In this document: in pieces, positions 41,508-49,498 of the stretch | Position numbering within the stretch: position 1 is the first letter of the stretch | Layout: every line of letters begins with the position of its first letter | Source of the DNA: VRUE01 sp044867645 | Lineage (GTDB): Bacteria; Actinomycetota; Thermoleophilia; Solirubrobacterales; 70-9 | Direction of reading: 5' to 3' | NCBI GenBank assembly: GCA_044867645.1 | Contig: JBIOVI010000030.1 | Span: forward strand, 1 to 64,000 | DNA: 64,000 nt | Notes under the pieces: model-generated | What the model was told of the DNA's origin: nothing | Database searches by the model: none | What the model saw: only the letters and a program-made list of their open reading frames with translations | Program-made: the position numbers and the translations under genes

Positions 41508-43151
41508 GTGGCTGACCTGCTGCTCGGACCGCTGCTGCGCTATGTATCGGAAACCGAGGCGACGGTTTGGGTTGAGGCGAGCGAGCGCTGCGAGGTCGAG
41601 GTTCTGGGGCGCCGGGAGCAGACCTTCGGCGTCGGCGGGCATCACTACGCGCTCGTCCGTATCGAGGACCTGGAGCCCGGCGGCTTCTACGAGTACGAGG
41701 TCTCCCTGGACGGCGAGCAGTGCTGGCCTCCTCCGGATCGCGACCAGCCTCCAAGCGCGATCCGGACCTTCGCACCGAAGCAGCCGCTCGACATCTGCTT
41801 CGGCTCATGTCGCGTCGCCCTTCCCCACGAGGAGCCCTATACGAAGACCCAGGACGAAGACGAAGACGGCCACGAGCTCGATGCGCTCCATGTCCTGGCG
41901 CGGCAAATGATCCGCGACGACCGCGACAACTGGCCCGAGCTGCTCTTCCTGCTCGGCGACCAGGTCTACGTCGACGAGGGCTCGCCGCGGGTCCGCGAGC
42001 GCATCCGCGCCCGGCGAGACACCAGCCAGCCACCGGGGGAGGAGGTGATCGACTTCGAGGAGTACACCTGGCTCTACCGGGAGACCTGGGAGGACCCCAT
42101 GATCCGCTGGCTCTTCTCGACCGTCTCCACCTCGATGGTCTGGGACGACCACGACATGAGCGACGACTGGAACATCTCCCGCTCCTGGCACGAAGAGATG
42201 GACCGCAAGGAGTGGTGGCACGAGCGCGCGGTCGGCGGCATCATGAGCTACTGGATCTACCAGCACATCGGCAACCTCTCGCCGCGCGAGCTGGACGACA
42301 ACGAGGTCTATGACCGGGTTCGGGGAAACCCCGATGCGACCGGCGTGCTGCACGATTGGGCGAAGAGCATCGACTCCACCGCCTCGGGGACCAGGTGGAG
42401 CTACTGCCGTGACATCGACGGGGTGCGGGCGATCTTCATGGACTCCCGCGCCGCGAGGGTGCTGACCGACGAGCGCCGCTCGATGTTCGACGACGAGGTC
42501 TGGGACTGGATCGTCGATCATGCGACCGGCGACTTCGACCACCTGCTGATCGGCACCACGGTCCCCTACCTCCTCTCCCCCGGCTTCCACTATCTGGAGG
42601 CATGGAACGAGCGACTCTGCAACGGCGCCTGGGGCGACCCGGTCGCACGGGGCAGCGAGCGCCTTCGCCGCGCCGTCGACTTCGATCACTGGGCGTCGTT
42701 CCAGGACTCGTTCCAGCGGCTACGCGAGTTGATCGAAGAGGTCGGCTCCGGAAAGCGCGGCAAGCCGCCGGCCTCAATTCTGATCCTCTCCGGTGACGTC
42801 CATCACGCCTACCTGTGCGACGTCGCCTTCAGACCCGACGCGAAGGTGCAGAGCCGGGTGCTCCAGACGGTGTGCTCCCCCTACCGCAATCCGCTCGACC
42901 AGAATGAGCGTCGGGTGGTACGGGCCGGCTTCTCACGCCCTTTCGGCGCGATCTCCCGTGGCCTAGCCCATCTCGCGGGGGCACCGGATCCAGGCGTCCG
43001 CTGGCGCCTGCTCAACGGGCCGTACTTCGACAACCAGGTCGGCACGGTGCGGCTCGACGGTCGCGAAGCGATTGTCAGGCTCGACAAGACGGTCGCCGGC
43101 GAGAAGAACGAGACCGCACTGGAGAAAACCTTCGAGCGTCGCGTAACGTAA
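41508..43151 (+). CDS. PhoD-like metallophosphatase
   Basis: 547 aa from the GTG at 41508, with GGAGAGAG upstream. An N-terminal fibronectin-like PhoD_N region (LLRYVSETEATVWVEASERC) is followed by the metallophosphatase core. Core motifs are FGSCRVALP, FLLGDQVYVDEG, MVWDDHDMSDDWN and ILSGDVHHAYL, which give the metal-binding Asp, Asn and His set. No signal peptide is visible, so this is a cytoplasmic or non-classically exported variant. The substrate (phosphodi- or monoester) is unknown. A bidirectional hairpin separates it from cysA. Confidence 0.88.
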   Translation: MADLLLGPLLRYVSETEATVWVEASERCEVEVLGRREQTFGVGGHHYALVRIEDLEPGGFYEYEVSLDGEQCWPPPDRDQPPSAIRTFAPKQPLDICFGSCRVALPHEEPYTKTQDEDEDGHELDALHVLARQMIRDDRDNWPELLFLLGDQVYVDEGSPRVRERIRARRDTSQPPGEEVIDFEEYTWLYRETWEDPMIRWLFSTVSTSMVWDDHDMSDDWNISRSWHEEMDRKEWWHERAVGGIMSYWIYQHIGNLSPRELDDNEVYDRVRGNPDATGVLHDWAKSIDSTASGTRWSYCRDIDGVRAIFMDSRAARVLTDERRSMFDDEVWDWIVDHATGDFDHLLIGTTVPYLLSPGFHYLEAWNERLCNGAWGDPVARGSERLRRAVDFDHWASFQDSFQRLRELIEEVGSGKRGKPPASILILSGDVHHAYLCDVAFRPDAKVQSRVLQTVCSPYRNPLDQNERRVVRAGFSRPFGAISRGLAHLAGAPDPGVRWRLLNGPYFDNQVGTVRLDGREAIVRLDKTVAGEKNETALEKTFERRVT

Positions 43152-43163
43152 ATGGCGAGATGA

Positions 43164-43196
43164 GGCGGGGCGCCACCCGGCAAAGCGCGCCCCGCC
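43164..43196. terminator. Bidirectional hairpin between the PhoD-like gene and cysA
   Basis: GGCGGGGCGC (43164-43173) pairs with GCGCCCCGCC (43187-43196) over 13 bases, exactly between two convergent stops (43151 and 43208). Confidence 0.65.
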
Positions 43197-43207
43197 CCGT
43201 CGCCCCT

Positions 43208-44245
43208 TCAGGCGGCTGCAGTTACCTCTGCGTCATCGTCGCCCGTATCGCGGGGAGTCGAGGCCCCACGACCGTCGGACGGCGGGACATCGCCGCTGAA
43301 GCTTTTGGTCTGTCCGGGCCGCAGGTGGACGATCTGGCCCTCGCGCAGCTCGAGCTTCTGCAGCTCGGCGCGGGTCAGCTGCGCCCAGACCTCGGTGCCG
43401 TCGCCGAGCACGAACTCGACCCGGATCTCGAAGCCGAGGGCGACGATGCGCTGCACCATCGCCTCCTCGCTGCGCTCGTCGGCGTCGAGCACCACCTCCA
43501 TGTCATGTGGCCGCACAAAGTGCTCGCCAAGCCGGTTGACCTCGCCGACGAAGCTCATCACGAACTCGTTGGCGGGATGGTCGTAGAGGTCGTCGGCGGT
43601 CCCCGACTGCTCGACCCTGCCCTGGTTCATCACGACCAGTTGCTCAGCGACGTCCATTGCCTCCTCCTGGTCATGGGTGACGAAGATCGTCGTCACGTGC
43701 ATCTCGTCGTGGAGACGGCGCAGCCAGGTGCGCAGATCCTTGCGGACCTTGGCGTCGAGCGCCCCGAAGGGCTCGTCGAGCAGCAGCACCTGCGGTTCGA
43801 CCGCCAGCGCCCGGGCCAGCGCCATGCGCTGCCGCTGGCCGCCGGAGAGCTGGTCGGGGTAGCGCTCGGCGAGCCCGTCGAGCTGAACCAGCCGCAGCAG
43901 CTCGTGCACGCGGTCGCCGATCTTGGCCTTGTCCCACTTGCGGATCTTGAGCCCGAAGGCGACGTTGCCGAACACGGTCATGTGCTTGAAGGCGGCGTAA
44001 TGCTGGAAGACGAAGCCGACCTCGCGCTTCTGAGCGGGCTTGGTCGTCGCATCTTGGCCGTTGATCGTCACCTGGCCGGCATCGAGATCCTCCAGTCCGG
44101 CGATCGCCCTCAGCAACGTCGACTTACCGCTGCCGCTCGGCCCGAGCAGCGCCGTCAGCGAGCCGTCGGGCACGTCTATGGAGACGTCGTCTAGAGCCTG
44201 AAAGTCACCGAAGCGCTTGCGCGCTCCCTCGACTGCGATTCCCAT
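43208..44245 (-). CDS. cysA: Sulfate/thiosulfate ABC importer ATP-binding protein CysA
   Basis: 345 aa from the ATG at 44245. This start is chosen because it overlaps the cysW stop (ATGA) and begins with the ABC domain; the frame runs on upstream only as a shadow of cysW. Walker A GPSGSGKST, signature LSGGQRQRMALARAL, Walker B LLLDEPFGALD and H-loop VTHDQEEAMDVAEQ are all present. A TOBE-type C-terminal domain (about 240-330) is also present. It energises sulfate uptake with CysT and CysW. Confidence 0.94.
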   Translation of the reverse strand: MGIAVEGARKRFGDFQALDDVSIDVPDGSLTALLGPSGSGKSTLLRAIAGLEDLDAGQVTINGQDATTKPAQKREVGFVFQHYAAFKHMTVFGNVAFGLKIRKWDKAKIGDRVHELLRLVQLDGLAERYPDQLSGGQRQRMALARALAVEPQVLLLDEPFGALDAKVRKDLRTWLRRLHDEMHVTTIFVTHDQEEAMDVAEQLVVMNQGRVEQSGTADDLYDHPANEFVMSFVGEVNRLGEHFVRPHDMEVVLDADERSEEAMVQRIVALGFEIRVEFVLGDGTEVWAQLTRAELQKLELREGQIVHLRPGQTKSFSGDVPPSDGRGASTPRDTGDDDAEVTAAA

Positions 44246-45117
44246 CAGGAACCCTCCTTTGCATTGGACGTTGAGATCGCGACGTCGCCGGCAATCGGGA
44301 TTGGACCGCTGGAACCGGCTTTGGCTTTGCGTCCGCCGACGCTCATCAACAGCAGCGTGGTCAGGGCGAGCAGGGCAAGAACGATCGCGCCGGCGTAAGT
44401 GGCCTCCTCGTTGAACTGCTCGAACGCCTTTGCGACGAAGAGGGGCAGGGTCTCGGTCTGCCCGGAAATCGACCCCGAGACGATCGTCACCGCGCCGAAC
44501 TCGCCCAGAACCCGGGCAGTGGTCAGCACGACCCCGTAAGCAACGCCCCAGCGGATCGCCGGCAGGGTAACCCGCCAGAAGGTCTGCCAGGCGTTGGCGC
44601 CGAGCGTCGACGCCGCCTGCTCCTGCTCGGTGCCGATCTCCTGCAGGACGGGCACCGTCTCCCGCACGACGAAGGGCAGCGAGACGAAGATGCTGGCAAG
44701 GATCATCCCCGGCGTCGAGAAGAGCACCTGGATGCCCCATTCGGCGAGCGTTGGCCCGAACCAGCCGTCGTTGCCGTACAGCAGGAAAAGCGAGAGGCCG
44801 ATTACGATCGGCGAGATCGCGAAGGGCAGGTTGATGATCCCGTCGATCACCGCGTTGCCTCTCCACTTGTGGCGCACGAGCAGCAGCGCGCAACCGACCC
44901 CGAAGACCGTGTTGAGCGGTACTGCGACGGCGACCATCAGTAGCGTCAGCCAGATCGCGTGCAGCGCGTCGGGCGAGGTCATCGCGTCGATCGGCGGGCC
45001 CAGCCCGTGCTCGAAGGTCTTGTAGAAAATCATGCCGACCGGGGCGAGCAGGAGCAGGCCGAGGTAGCCGAAGGCAAGGGTGCGGAGTCCCCACTTGGCG
45101 GTTGGGGTGGTGCTCAT
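44245..45117 (-). CDS. cysW: Sulfate ABC importer permease CysW
   Basis: 290 aa, about six helices. The EAA loop that docks to CysA is visible as EQEQAASTLGANAWQTFWRV, followed by TLPAIRWGVAYGVVLTTARVLGEFGAV, typical of CysW. The start overlaps the cysT stop and the stop overlaps the cysA start, so the three are translationally coupled. Confidence 0.93.
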   Translation of the reverse strand: MSTTPTAKWGLRTLAFGYLGLLLLAPVGMIFYKTFEHGLGPPIDAMTSPDALHAIWLTLLMVAVAVPLNTVFGVGCALLLVRHKWRGNAVIDGIINLPFAISPIVIGLSLFLLYGNDGWFGPTLAEWGIQVLFSTPGMILASIFVSLPFVVRETVPVLQEIGTEQEQAASTLGANAWQTFWRVTLPAIRWGVAYGVVLTTARVLGEFGAVTIVSGSISGQTETLPLFVAKAFEQFNEEATYAGAIVLALLALTTLLLMSVGGRKAKAGSSGPIPIAGDVAISTSNAKEGS

Positions 45118-46016
45118 CAGGTGCCTCTCCCGACCTGAGCGCGAGAGATGATCCGGTTGACGGCGCGGGAGAGAACCCCGGACTTATTGCCCGAGCTCCA
45201 GCGAACCGAAAGGCTGACCGCGATCAGCAACGCCAGCGAGATCGCCAGCAGCACCACCGAGACCGCGGCGGCGCCGGAGACGTTGCCGGACTCGATCTGG
45301 CTGCGGATGAAGACCGAGGAGACCTCGGTCTTGAAGGGGATGTTGCCCGAGATCAGGATCAGCGAGCCGTACTCTCCGAGCGCCCGCGCGAAGGCGAGCA
45401 GCACGCCGGCGAGGATGCCGGGCAGCAGGTTGGGGAAGATGATCCTCCTGAAGACGGTGAAGCCGCCGGCTCCGAGCGAGGTCGCCGCCTCCTCCATCTC
45501 GCGATCCATCTCCATTAGCAGCGGCTGCACGGCGCGAACGACGAAGGGCAGCGTGACGAAGCAGAGCGCGAAGACGATCGCGACCCGGGTGAATGCGATG
45601 TCGAGGCCGATCGGGCTGTCGGACCCGTACAGGGTCAGCAGGGTCAGGCCAGCGACGATCGTCGGCAGCGCGAAGGGCAGGTCGATCAGCGCGTTGACGG
45701 CGGCCTTGCCGGGGAACTCGTCGCGGACAAGGACCCAGGCGATGATCGTGCCGAAGAGGGCGTTGATCGAGACGACGATCAGCGAGCTGATGACGGTCAG
45801 CTTCAGCGCCGCCATCGACTCGGCGCCAGTGACGGAGTCCCAAAAGGGGCCGACGCCGTTGACTAGCGACTCGTCGAGCACGGCGGCAAGCGGCAGCAGC
45901 ACGACCAGCGAGAGGTAGAGACCGACGAGGCCTCGACCAAGGCCGACACCGACCCCGGGCAGGCGCAAGCCTGCCCGGGGTCGTGCGGTGGGGATGGTTG
46001 CCGGGTGACCCTCCAT
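45117..46016 (-). CDS. cysT: Sulfate ABC importer permease CysT (CysU)
   Basis: 299 aa. The EAA loop MEEAATSLGAGGFTVFRRII is followed by PNLLPGILAGVLLAFARALGEYGSLI, the CysT form. About six transmembrane helices. The first 45 codons include a perfect 12-bp hairpin in the mRNA (45952-45981), and no ribosome binding site is visible before the ATG. It lies 12 bases after the binding-protein gene. Confidence 0.93.
   Translation of the reverse strand: MEGHPATIPTARPRAGLRLPGVGVGLGRGLVGLYLSLVVLLPLAAVLDESLVNGVGPFWDSVTGAESMAALKLTVISSLIVVSINALFGTIIAWVLVRDEFPGKAAVNALIDLPFALPTIVAGLTLLTLYGSDSPIGLDIAFTRVAIVFALCFVTLPFVVRAVQPLLMEMDREMEEAATSLGAGGFTVFRRIIFPNLLPGILAGVLLAFARALGEYGSLILISGNIPFKTEVSSVFIRSQIESGNVSGAAAVSVVLLAISLALLIAVSLSVRWSSGNKSGVLSRAVNRIISRAQVGRGT
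45952..45981 (-). other. Strong hairpin in the first codons of cysT
   Basis: ACCCCGGGCAGG (45952-45963) pairs perfectly with CCTGCCCGGGGT (45970-45981) over a 6-base loop. On the mRNA it begins about 35 bases after the cysT ATG, just past the sulfate-binding protein gene. It could block 3' decay or lower cysT translation relative to the binding protein. Confidence 0.6.
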
Positions 46017-46028
46017 GCTTCGTAGCCG

Positions 46029-47054
46029 TTAGCCGCTCGTCGAGACCCCGAGTTCCTTCTCGATCGCGGCGATTTTGCCGGTTTCGTCGTCGAAGAACTC
46101 GTCGTTGATCTTGTCCCAACCGCCGAGTTCGCCGATCGTGAAGAGTTCCGTGGGGGCCGGGAACTGCTTCGGATCGACCAGCTTCGGATTGACCGGGCGG
46201 TAGCCGTTTTCAGCCCACAATTCCTGGCCGGCATCGGACCAGATGTAGTCGAGGAAATCCTGGGCAGCCGCCGGCGCGCCCTTGGTGACCGCAATCGGCG
46301 TTTCGATCAGGATCGTGTTGTACGGGATCGTGTAGTCGATGTCCTCGCCTTCTTCTTGTGCCTTGATCGCCTCGTTCTCATAGCTGAGCAGCACGTCCCC
46401 CTCGCCCTGGGTGAAGGCAGCCAGGGCATCGCGGGCGCTGCCGGGCTGGACGACGGTCTTTTCGAGAATGGTCTTGACTCCTTGCAGAGCTTCGGCTTCG
46501 TTGCGACCCTCGCGCAGCTGGGTGCCGTAGAGCGCCATGATGTTCCAGCGGGCGGAGCCGGAGCTGAAGGGATTGGGCGTAATCACCTCTACATCTCTGC
46601 TCAGCAAGTTGTCGAAGGACTTGACGTCCTCCGGGTTCCCTTTGCGGGTGACGAACACGACGACCGAGTTCTGGGCGATCCCGTTGTATTTCTGCTTGCT
46701 CCAATTCTTCGATACGAGGCCCGCTTCGACCAGCCGGCTCATGTCACCGGCCTGGGAGAAATGGACGACAGAGGCCGGCTGACCAGCCTCGACGGCGCGA
46801 CTCTGGTCTCCGGAAGCGCCAAAGGAATTGCTGAAGCTGACGTCGGCGCCGGCCGAGGTTTCCTCGAATCCGGGCTCGAGCGCTTCCTCATAGACGGACT
46901 CAGGGGTCGAGTAGCCGACCACGTCGAGCTTGCCGGAAGAGCCCGAGTCGGAGTCGCTGCTGCTACCACAACCAGTCACCGCAAGTGCAACCAGCGCGAG
47001 CATGGCAACTGCGAAGCTCAATCCGATTGTCCTGCGCTTGCCAGGGTCCGTCAT
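46029..47054 (-). CDS. Sulfate-binding lipoprotein
   Basis: 341 aa. The signal peptide ends with a lipobox LVALAVTGC. The fold is that of Sbp/CysP: LDVVGYSTPESVYEEALEPG at the start, FSNSFGASGDQSRAVEAGQP with the conserved SGDQSR oxyanion loop, and ITPNPFSSGSARWNIMALYG. It captures sulfate outside the membrane and delivers it to CysT/CysW. It is the first transport gene after the Rrf2 regulator. A tandem 9-base repeat lies just upstream. Confidence 0.92.
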   Translation of the reverse strand: MTDPGKRRTIGLSFAVAMLALVALAVTGCGSSSDSDSGSSGKLDVVGYSTPESVYEEALEPGFEETSAGADVSFSNSFGASGDQSRAVEAGQPASVVHFSQAGDMSRLVEAGLVSKNWSKQKYNGIAQNSVVVFVTRKGNPEDVKSFDNLLSRDVEVITPNPFSSGSARWNIMALYGTQLREGRNEAEALQGVKTILEKTVVQPGSARDALAAFTQGEGDVLLSYENEAIKAQEEGEDIDYTIPYNTILIETPIAVTKGAPAAAQDFLDYIWSDAGQELWAENGYRPVNPKLVDPKQFPAPTELFTIGELGGWDKINDEFFDDETGKIAAIEKELGVSTSG

Positions 47055-47073
47055 CTAACCCTTCCCTTCTTTC

Positions 47074-47091
47074 TTGATGAAGTTGATTAAG
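47074..47091 (-). promoter_or_regulatory. Tandem 9-base repeat upstream of the sulfate-binding protein gene
   Basis: TTGATGAAG (47074-47082) is followed directly by TTGATTAAG (47083-47091), 20 bases before the ATG at 47054. The core TTAATCA (minus-strand reading of TGATTAA) recurs at 47648-47654 upstream of the Rrf2 gene. Both are candidates for Rrf2 binding. Confidence 0.45.
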
Positions 47092-47182
47092 AATGAGGCG
47101 GGCACCTTAGCAGAAAGTCGATCAGCAAAGTAAGGAATGACTCCGAGCACCCGGCGCGCGGGTGCGTCTCGCGAAAAGACTC

Positions 47183-47638
47183 CTAGCGGGGGGCCCAGGC
47201 GTCCGCAGGCGCTGCGAGGTCCTTGACGGCGCTGGGAAGCTCGCCGCTGACCAGATCGGCGAGGGTGACGTGCTCGAGCACGGCGCGGAGGTTGGCCCGG
47301 ACGGCGATCCAGACCTCCTGCAGATGCTCGGCGTTGCCCTTGTACTCGATGTCCTCCGGAGGAGAAGACTGGACGTGGGCGATCGGGCCCTCGACAGCGC
47401 GGACGACGTCGGCGACAGTTATCGCATCGGCTGGTTTGGCCAGCCAGTAGCCGCCCTTGGCCCCACGACGGGCGCGGACGATGCCGTGGTGCTTCAGCTC
47501 CAGCAGGATGTGCTCGAGGAATTGCAGCGGAATGTCCTGTGCCTCGGCCAGCCGCTCACCCTTGACGGGCTCCTCCCCACCTGCCGCCAGCTCCGCTGCC
47601 GCACGCACTGCATAGTCAGCCTTCGCCGAGACACGCAT
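47183..47638 (-). CDS. Rrf2-family regulator without Fe-S cysteines (CymR-like)
   Basis: 151 aa. The Rrf2 winged helix is clear (MRVSAKADYAVRAAAELAAG; AEAQDIPLQFLEHILLELKH; GIVRARRGAKGGYWLAKPAD). The protein contains no cysteine at all, so it cannot hold the Fe-S cluster of IscR or NsrR. Its nearest functional class is CymR/CysR-type regulators of sulfur and cysteine genes. The place between the TauE-like exporter and the sulfate importer strongly supports control of sulfur uptake. Confidence 0.88.
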   Translation of the reverse strand: MRVSAKADYAVRAAAELAAGGEEPVKGERLAEAQDIPLQFLEHILLELKHHGIVRARRGAKGGYWLAKPADAITVADVVRAVEGPIAHVQSSPPEDIEYKGNAEHLQEVWIAVRANLRAVLEHVTLADLVSGELPSAVKDLAAPADAWAPR

Positions 47639-47655
47639 GACGCCTAGTTAATCAG

Positions 47656-48603
47656 TCAGCCGATCGTGTCAGGCGCCAGATCGCTGGAGCGGTCGCGAGC
47701 TGCCAGCTTGCCTTCCGCTGCTTCCCTCTCCATCCGCCTGGCACTCCACCAGCGGGGGAACCAGATCAGCAGGCCAAGCCCGATGCCGGCGACGGCGGCT
47801 GCGATCGGCCAGACGACCGGATCGCCCTTCTGCACGGTGACGATCCCGGAGGCAACGAGGACGACGCCCAGGGCGGTGCGCAGGAACCCGGTCGGCGCCC
47901 GTGCCGCGAAATGCGAGCCGACGATCACCCCCGGCACGGAGCCGAGCAGGATGTTGCCGGCCAGCACGAAGTCGACGTTCCCACCGACCCAATGTGCGAT
48001 ACCGGCCGCCCAGAGCAGGATCGCGGCATGAAAGACGTCGGTGCCGACGACTTTTTTCGGCGAGAGGCGAAAGACCGCGATCAGGAGTATCGCGATCACC
48101 GTCCCCGAGCCGGCCGAGGTGATCCCGATCACGAAGCCAGTCGTGGCACCGATCGCGACCGCGGCGACTTTGTGGCGTCGCTTCAGCTCGAAGTCGTCGC
48201 GCTCTTCGATCAGGTTGCTGAGGATCAGCGCCCGCGCCAGCGTGATGATCCCGACCATCAGCAGGGTCCCGCCGAGCAGCGCGTAGACGATCGAGTCGAG
48301 CTTCTCTTCGCCGATCTTGCTCTGCAGGACGGATATCGCCCACACACCGGTGACGGAGGCAGGCACGCTGCCTGCCGCCATCCAGAGCGCAAGGCTCATG
48401 TTCACCGTGCCCATCTTCAGATGTCGCCAGCCGCCGACCGTCTTGGTCACCGCCGCGTAGAAGATGTCGGTGCCGATCGCCGTCACCGGTTTGACGCCGA
48501 AGATCAGGATCAACAGCGGCGTCATCAGGGTGCCTCCACCCATGCCGGTCATGCCGACCATTGCTCCGATGCCGAAGCCGAAGATGACGATTGCCGGGTC
48601 CAT
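47656..48603 (-). CDS. TauE/SafE-family sulfite or sulfonate exporter
   Basis: 315 aa, about eight helices. The two repeats of the family are visible: GFGIGAMVGMTGMGGGTLMTPLLIL near the start and AVAIGATTGFVIGITSAGSG in the second half, the latter followed by KKVVGTDVFHAAILL. Members export sulfite, sulfoacetate or related anions. It probably leads the minus-strand operon into the Rrf2 gene (17 bases apart). Confidence 0.9.
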   Translation of the reverse strand: MDPAIVIFGFGIGAMVGMTGMGGGTLMTPLLILIFGVKPVTAIGTDIFYAAVTKTVGGWRHLKMGTVNMSLALWMAAGSVPASVTGVWAISVLQSKIGEEKLDSIVYALLGGTLLMVGIITLARALILSNLIEERDDFELKRRHKVAAVAIGATTGFVIGITSAGSGTVIAILLIAVFRLSPKKVVGTDVFHAAILLWAAGIAHWVGGNVDFVLAGNILLGSVPGVIVGSHFAARAPTGFLRTALGVVLVASGIVTVQKGDPVVWPIAAAVAGIGLGLLIWFPRWWSARRMEREAAEGKLAARDRSSDLAPDTIG

Positions 48604-48633
48604 CTGCTTTGCCGCGTGGGCACTTATCGACTT

Positions 48634-48655
48634 TCCTGACCTTTTTGGTCAGGAG
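48634..48655 (+). promoter_or_regulatory. Hairpin that sequesters the ribosome binding site of the ABC importer
   Basis: TCCTGACC (48634-48641) and GGTCAGGA (48647-48654) form an 8-bp perfect stem with a TTTTT loop. The AGGAG ribosome binding site (48651-48655) lies inside the 3' arm, 6 bases before the GTG at 48662. Translation should need this hairpin to open. I see no TPP-riboswitch sequence. Confidence 0.6.
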
Positions 48656-48661
48656 CGCGGA

Positions 48662-49498
48662 GTGCGCCAGGATACCAACGTGGCCGCCGAAGCCGAGGAC
48701 TTCGCCATCGCCGAGCCGATGCCTGCCGGCGACGATTCGCCGGCCGCGGCCGTCTCCGTCCGCGGTCTTAGCCACAGCTATGAGGAGTTGAAAGCGATCG
48801 ATTGCGTCGACCTCGAGGTTCCCGCGCACGGCGTGCTGGGGGTCGTGGGTCCCTCGGGCTGCGGCAAGTCGACCCTGCTCGAAGCGATCGCCGGCCTGCG
48901 AGAGCCCAGCACCGGTGCGGTGGAGGTTGGCGGCGCTCGCGATCCCCGCGGCCGTCTTGCCCGCTGCGCCTTCATGCCCCAGCGGGACATGCTGCTGCCC
49001 TGGCTGACGGCGATCGACAACGCTGCGCTGGCCCTGCGCAACCGAGGCCTCCGCCGCGAGCCGGCGCGCGAGCGGGCCGGACGGCTCTTCGAGCGCTTCG
49101 GCCTGGGGGGCTTCGAGCACTCGCATCCCGCCGGGCTGTCGGGCGGTATGCGCCAGCGCGTTGCCTTTTTGCGCACGCTCGTCTCGGGCAAGCCGGTGCT
49201 GGCGCTGGATGAGCCGTTCGCCTCACTCGACGCGATCACCCGGGCCGAAATGCAGGGTTGGCTGGCGGGGGCGCTGACAGTGGACCCGCGCACCGTAGTC
49301 CTCGTCACCCACGACGTCGAGGAGGCCCTCTACCTCTCCGACCGCGTCGTGGTGCTCTCGGCCCGACCCGGCCGCGTCGTCGAGGAGCTGAGTGCCCCGA
49401 CGCCCCGTGCGCCAGATCGCGATGCCGCGGTCACCGACCCCGCCTTCGTTGCGGTGCGCGAGCGCGCGATGTCCGCTCTTCACAGGGGCTCGCGATGA
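48662..49498 (+). CDS. ABC importer ATP-binding protein (ThiZ/SsuB-like)
   Basis: 278 aa from the GTG at 48662, preferred over far-upstream starts because AGGAG precedes it. Walker A VGPSGCGKSTLLEAIAGL, signature LSGGMRQRVAFLRTL, Walker B VLALDEPFASLD and H-loop VTHDVEEALYLSDRVVVLS are complete. The family serves taurine, nitrate or thiamine-precursor uptake. The binding protein encoded two genes later points to the pyrimidine precursor of thiamine. The stop overlaps the permease start (ATGA). Confidence 0.9.
   Translation: MRQDTNVAAEAEDFAIAEPMPAGDDSPAAAVSVRGLSHSYEELKAIDCVDLEVPAHGVLGVVGPSGCGKSTLLEAIAGLREPSTGAVEVGGARDPRGRLARCAFMPQRDMLLPWLTAIDNAALALRNRGLRREPARERAGRLFERFGLGGFEHSHPAGLSGGMRQRVAFLRTLVSGKPVLALDEPFASLDAITRAEMQGWLAGALTVDPRTVVLVTHDVEEALYLSDRVVVLSARPGRVVEELSAPTPRAPDRDAAVTDPAFVAVRERAMSALHRGSR

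Noticed and set aside
43208..45094. A 628-codon minus-strand frame that would fuse a new N-terminal domain to CysA
   Set aside because: Its first 283 codons are an Arg/Ala-rich off-frame reading of cysW. The ABC domain begins with its own ATG at 44245, coupled to the cysW stop.
48604..48661. TPP riboswitch before the ThiY-type importer
   Set aside because: No CTGAGA or ACCTGATC-type conserved blocks are present and the gap is too short for the aptamer. Only a ribosome-binding-site hairpin is seen.
47669..49126. A 485-codon minus-strand frame across tauE and the importer ATPase gene
   Set aside because: It overlaps two genes with clear families in other frames and has the Arg/Gly-rich composition of a GC-rich shadow.
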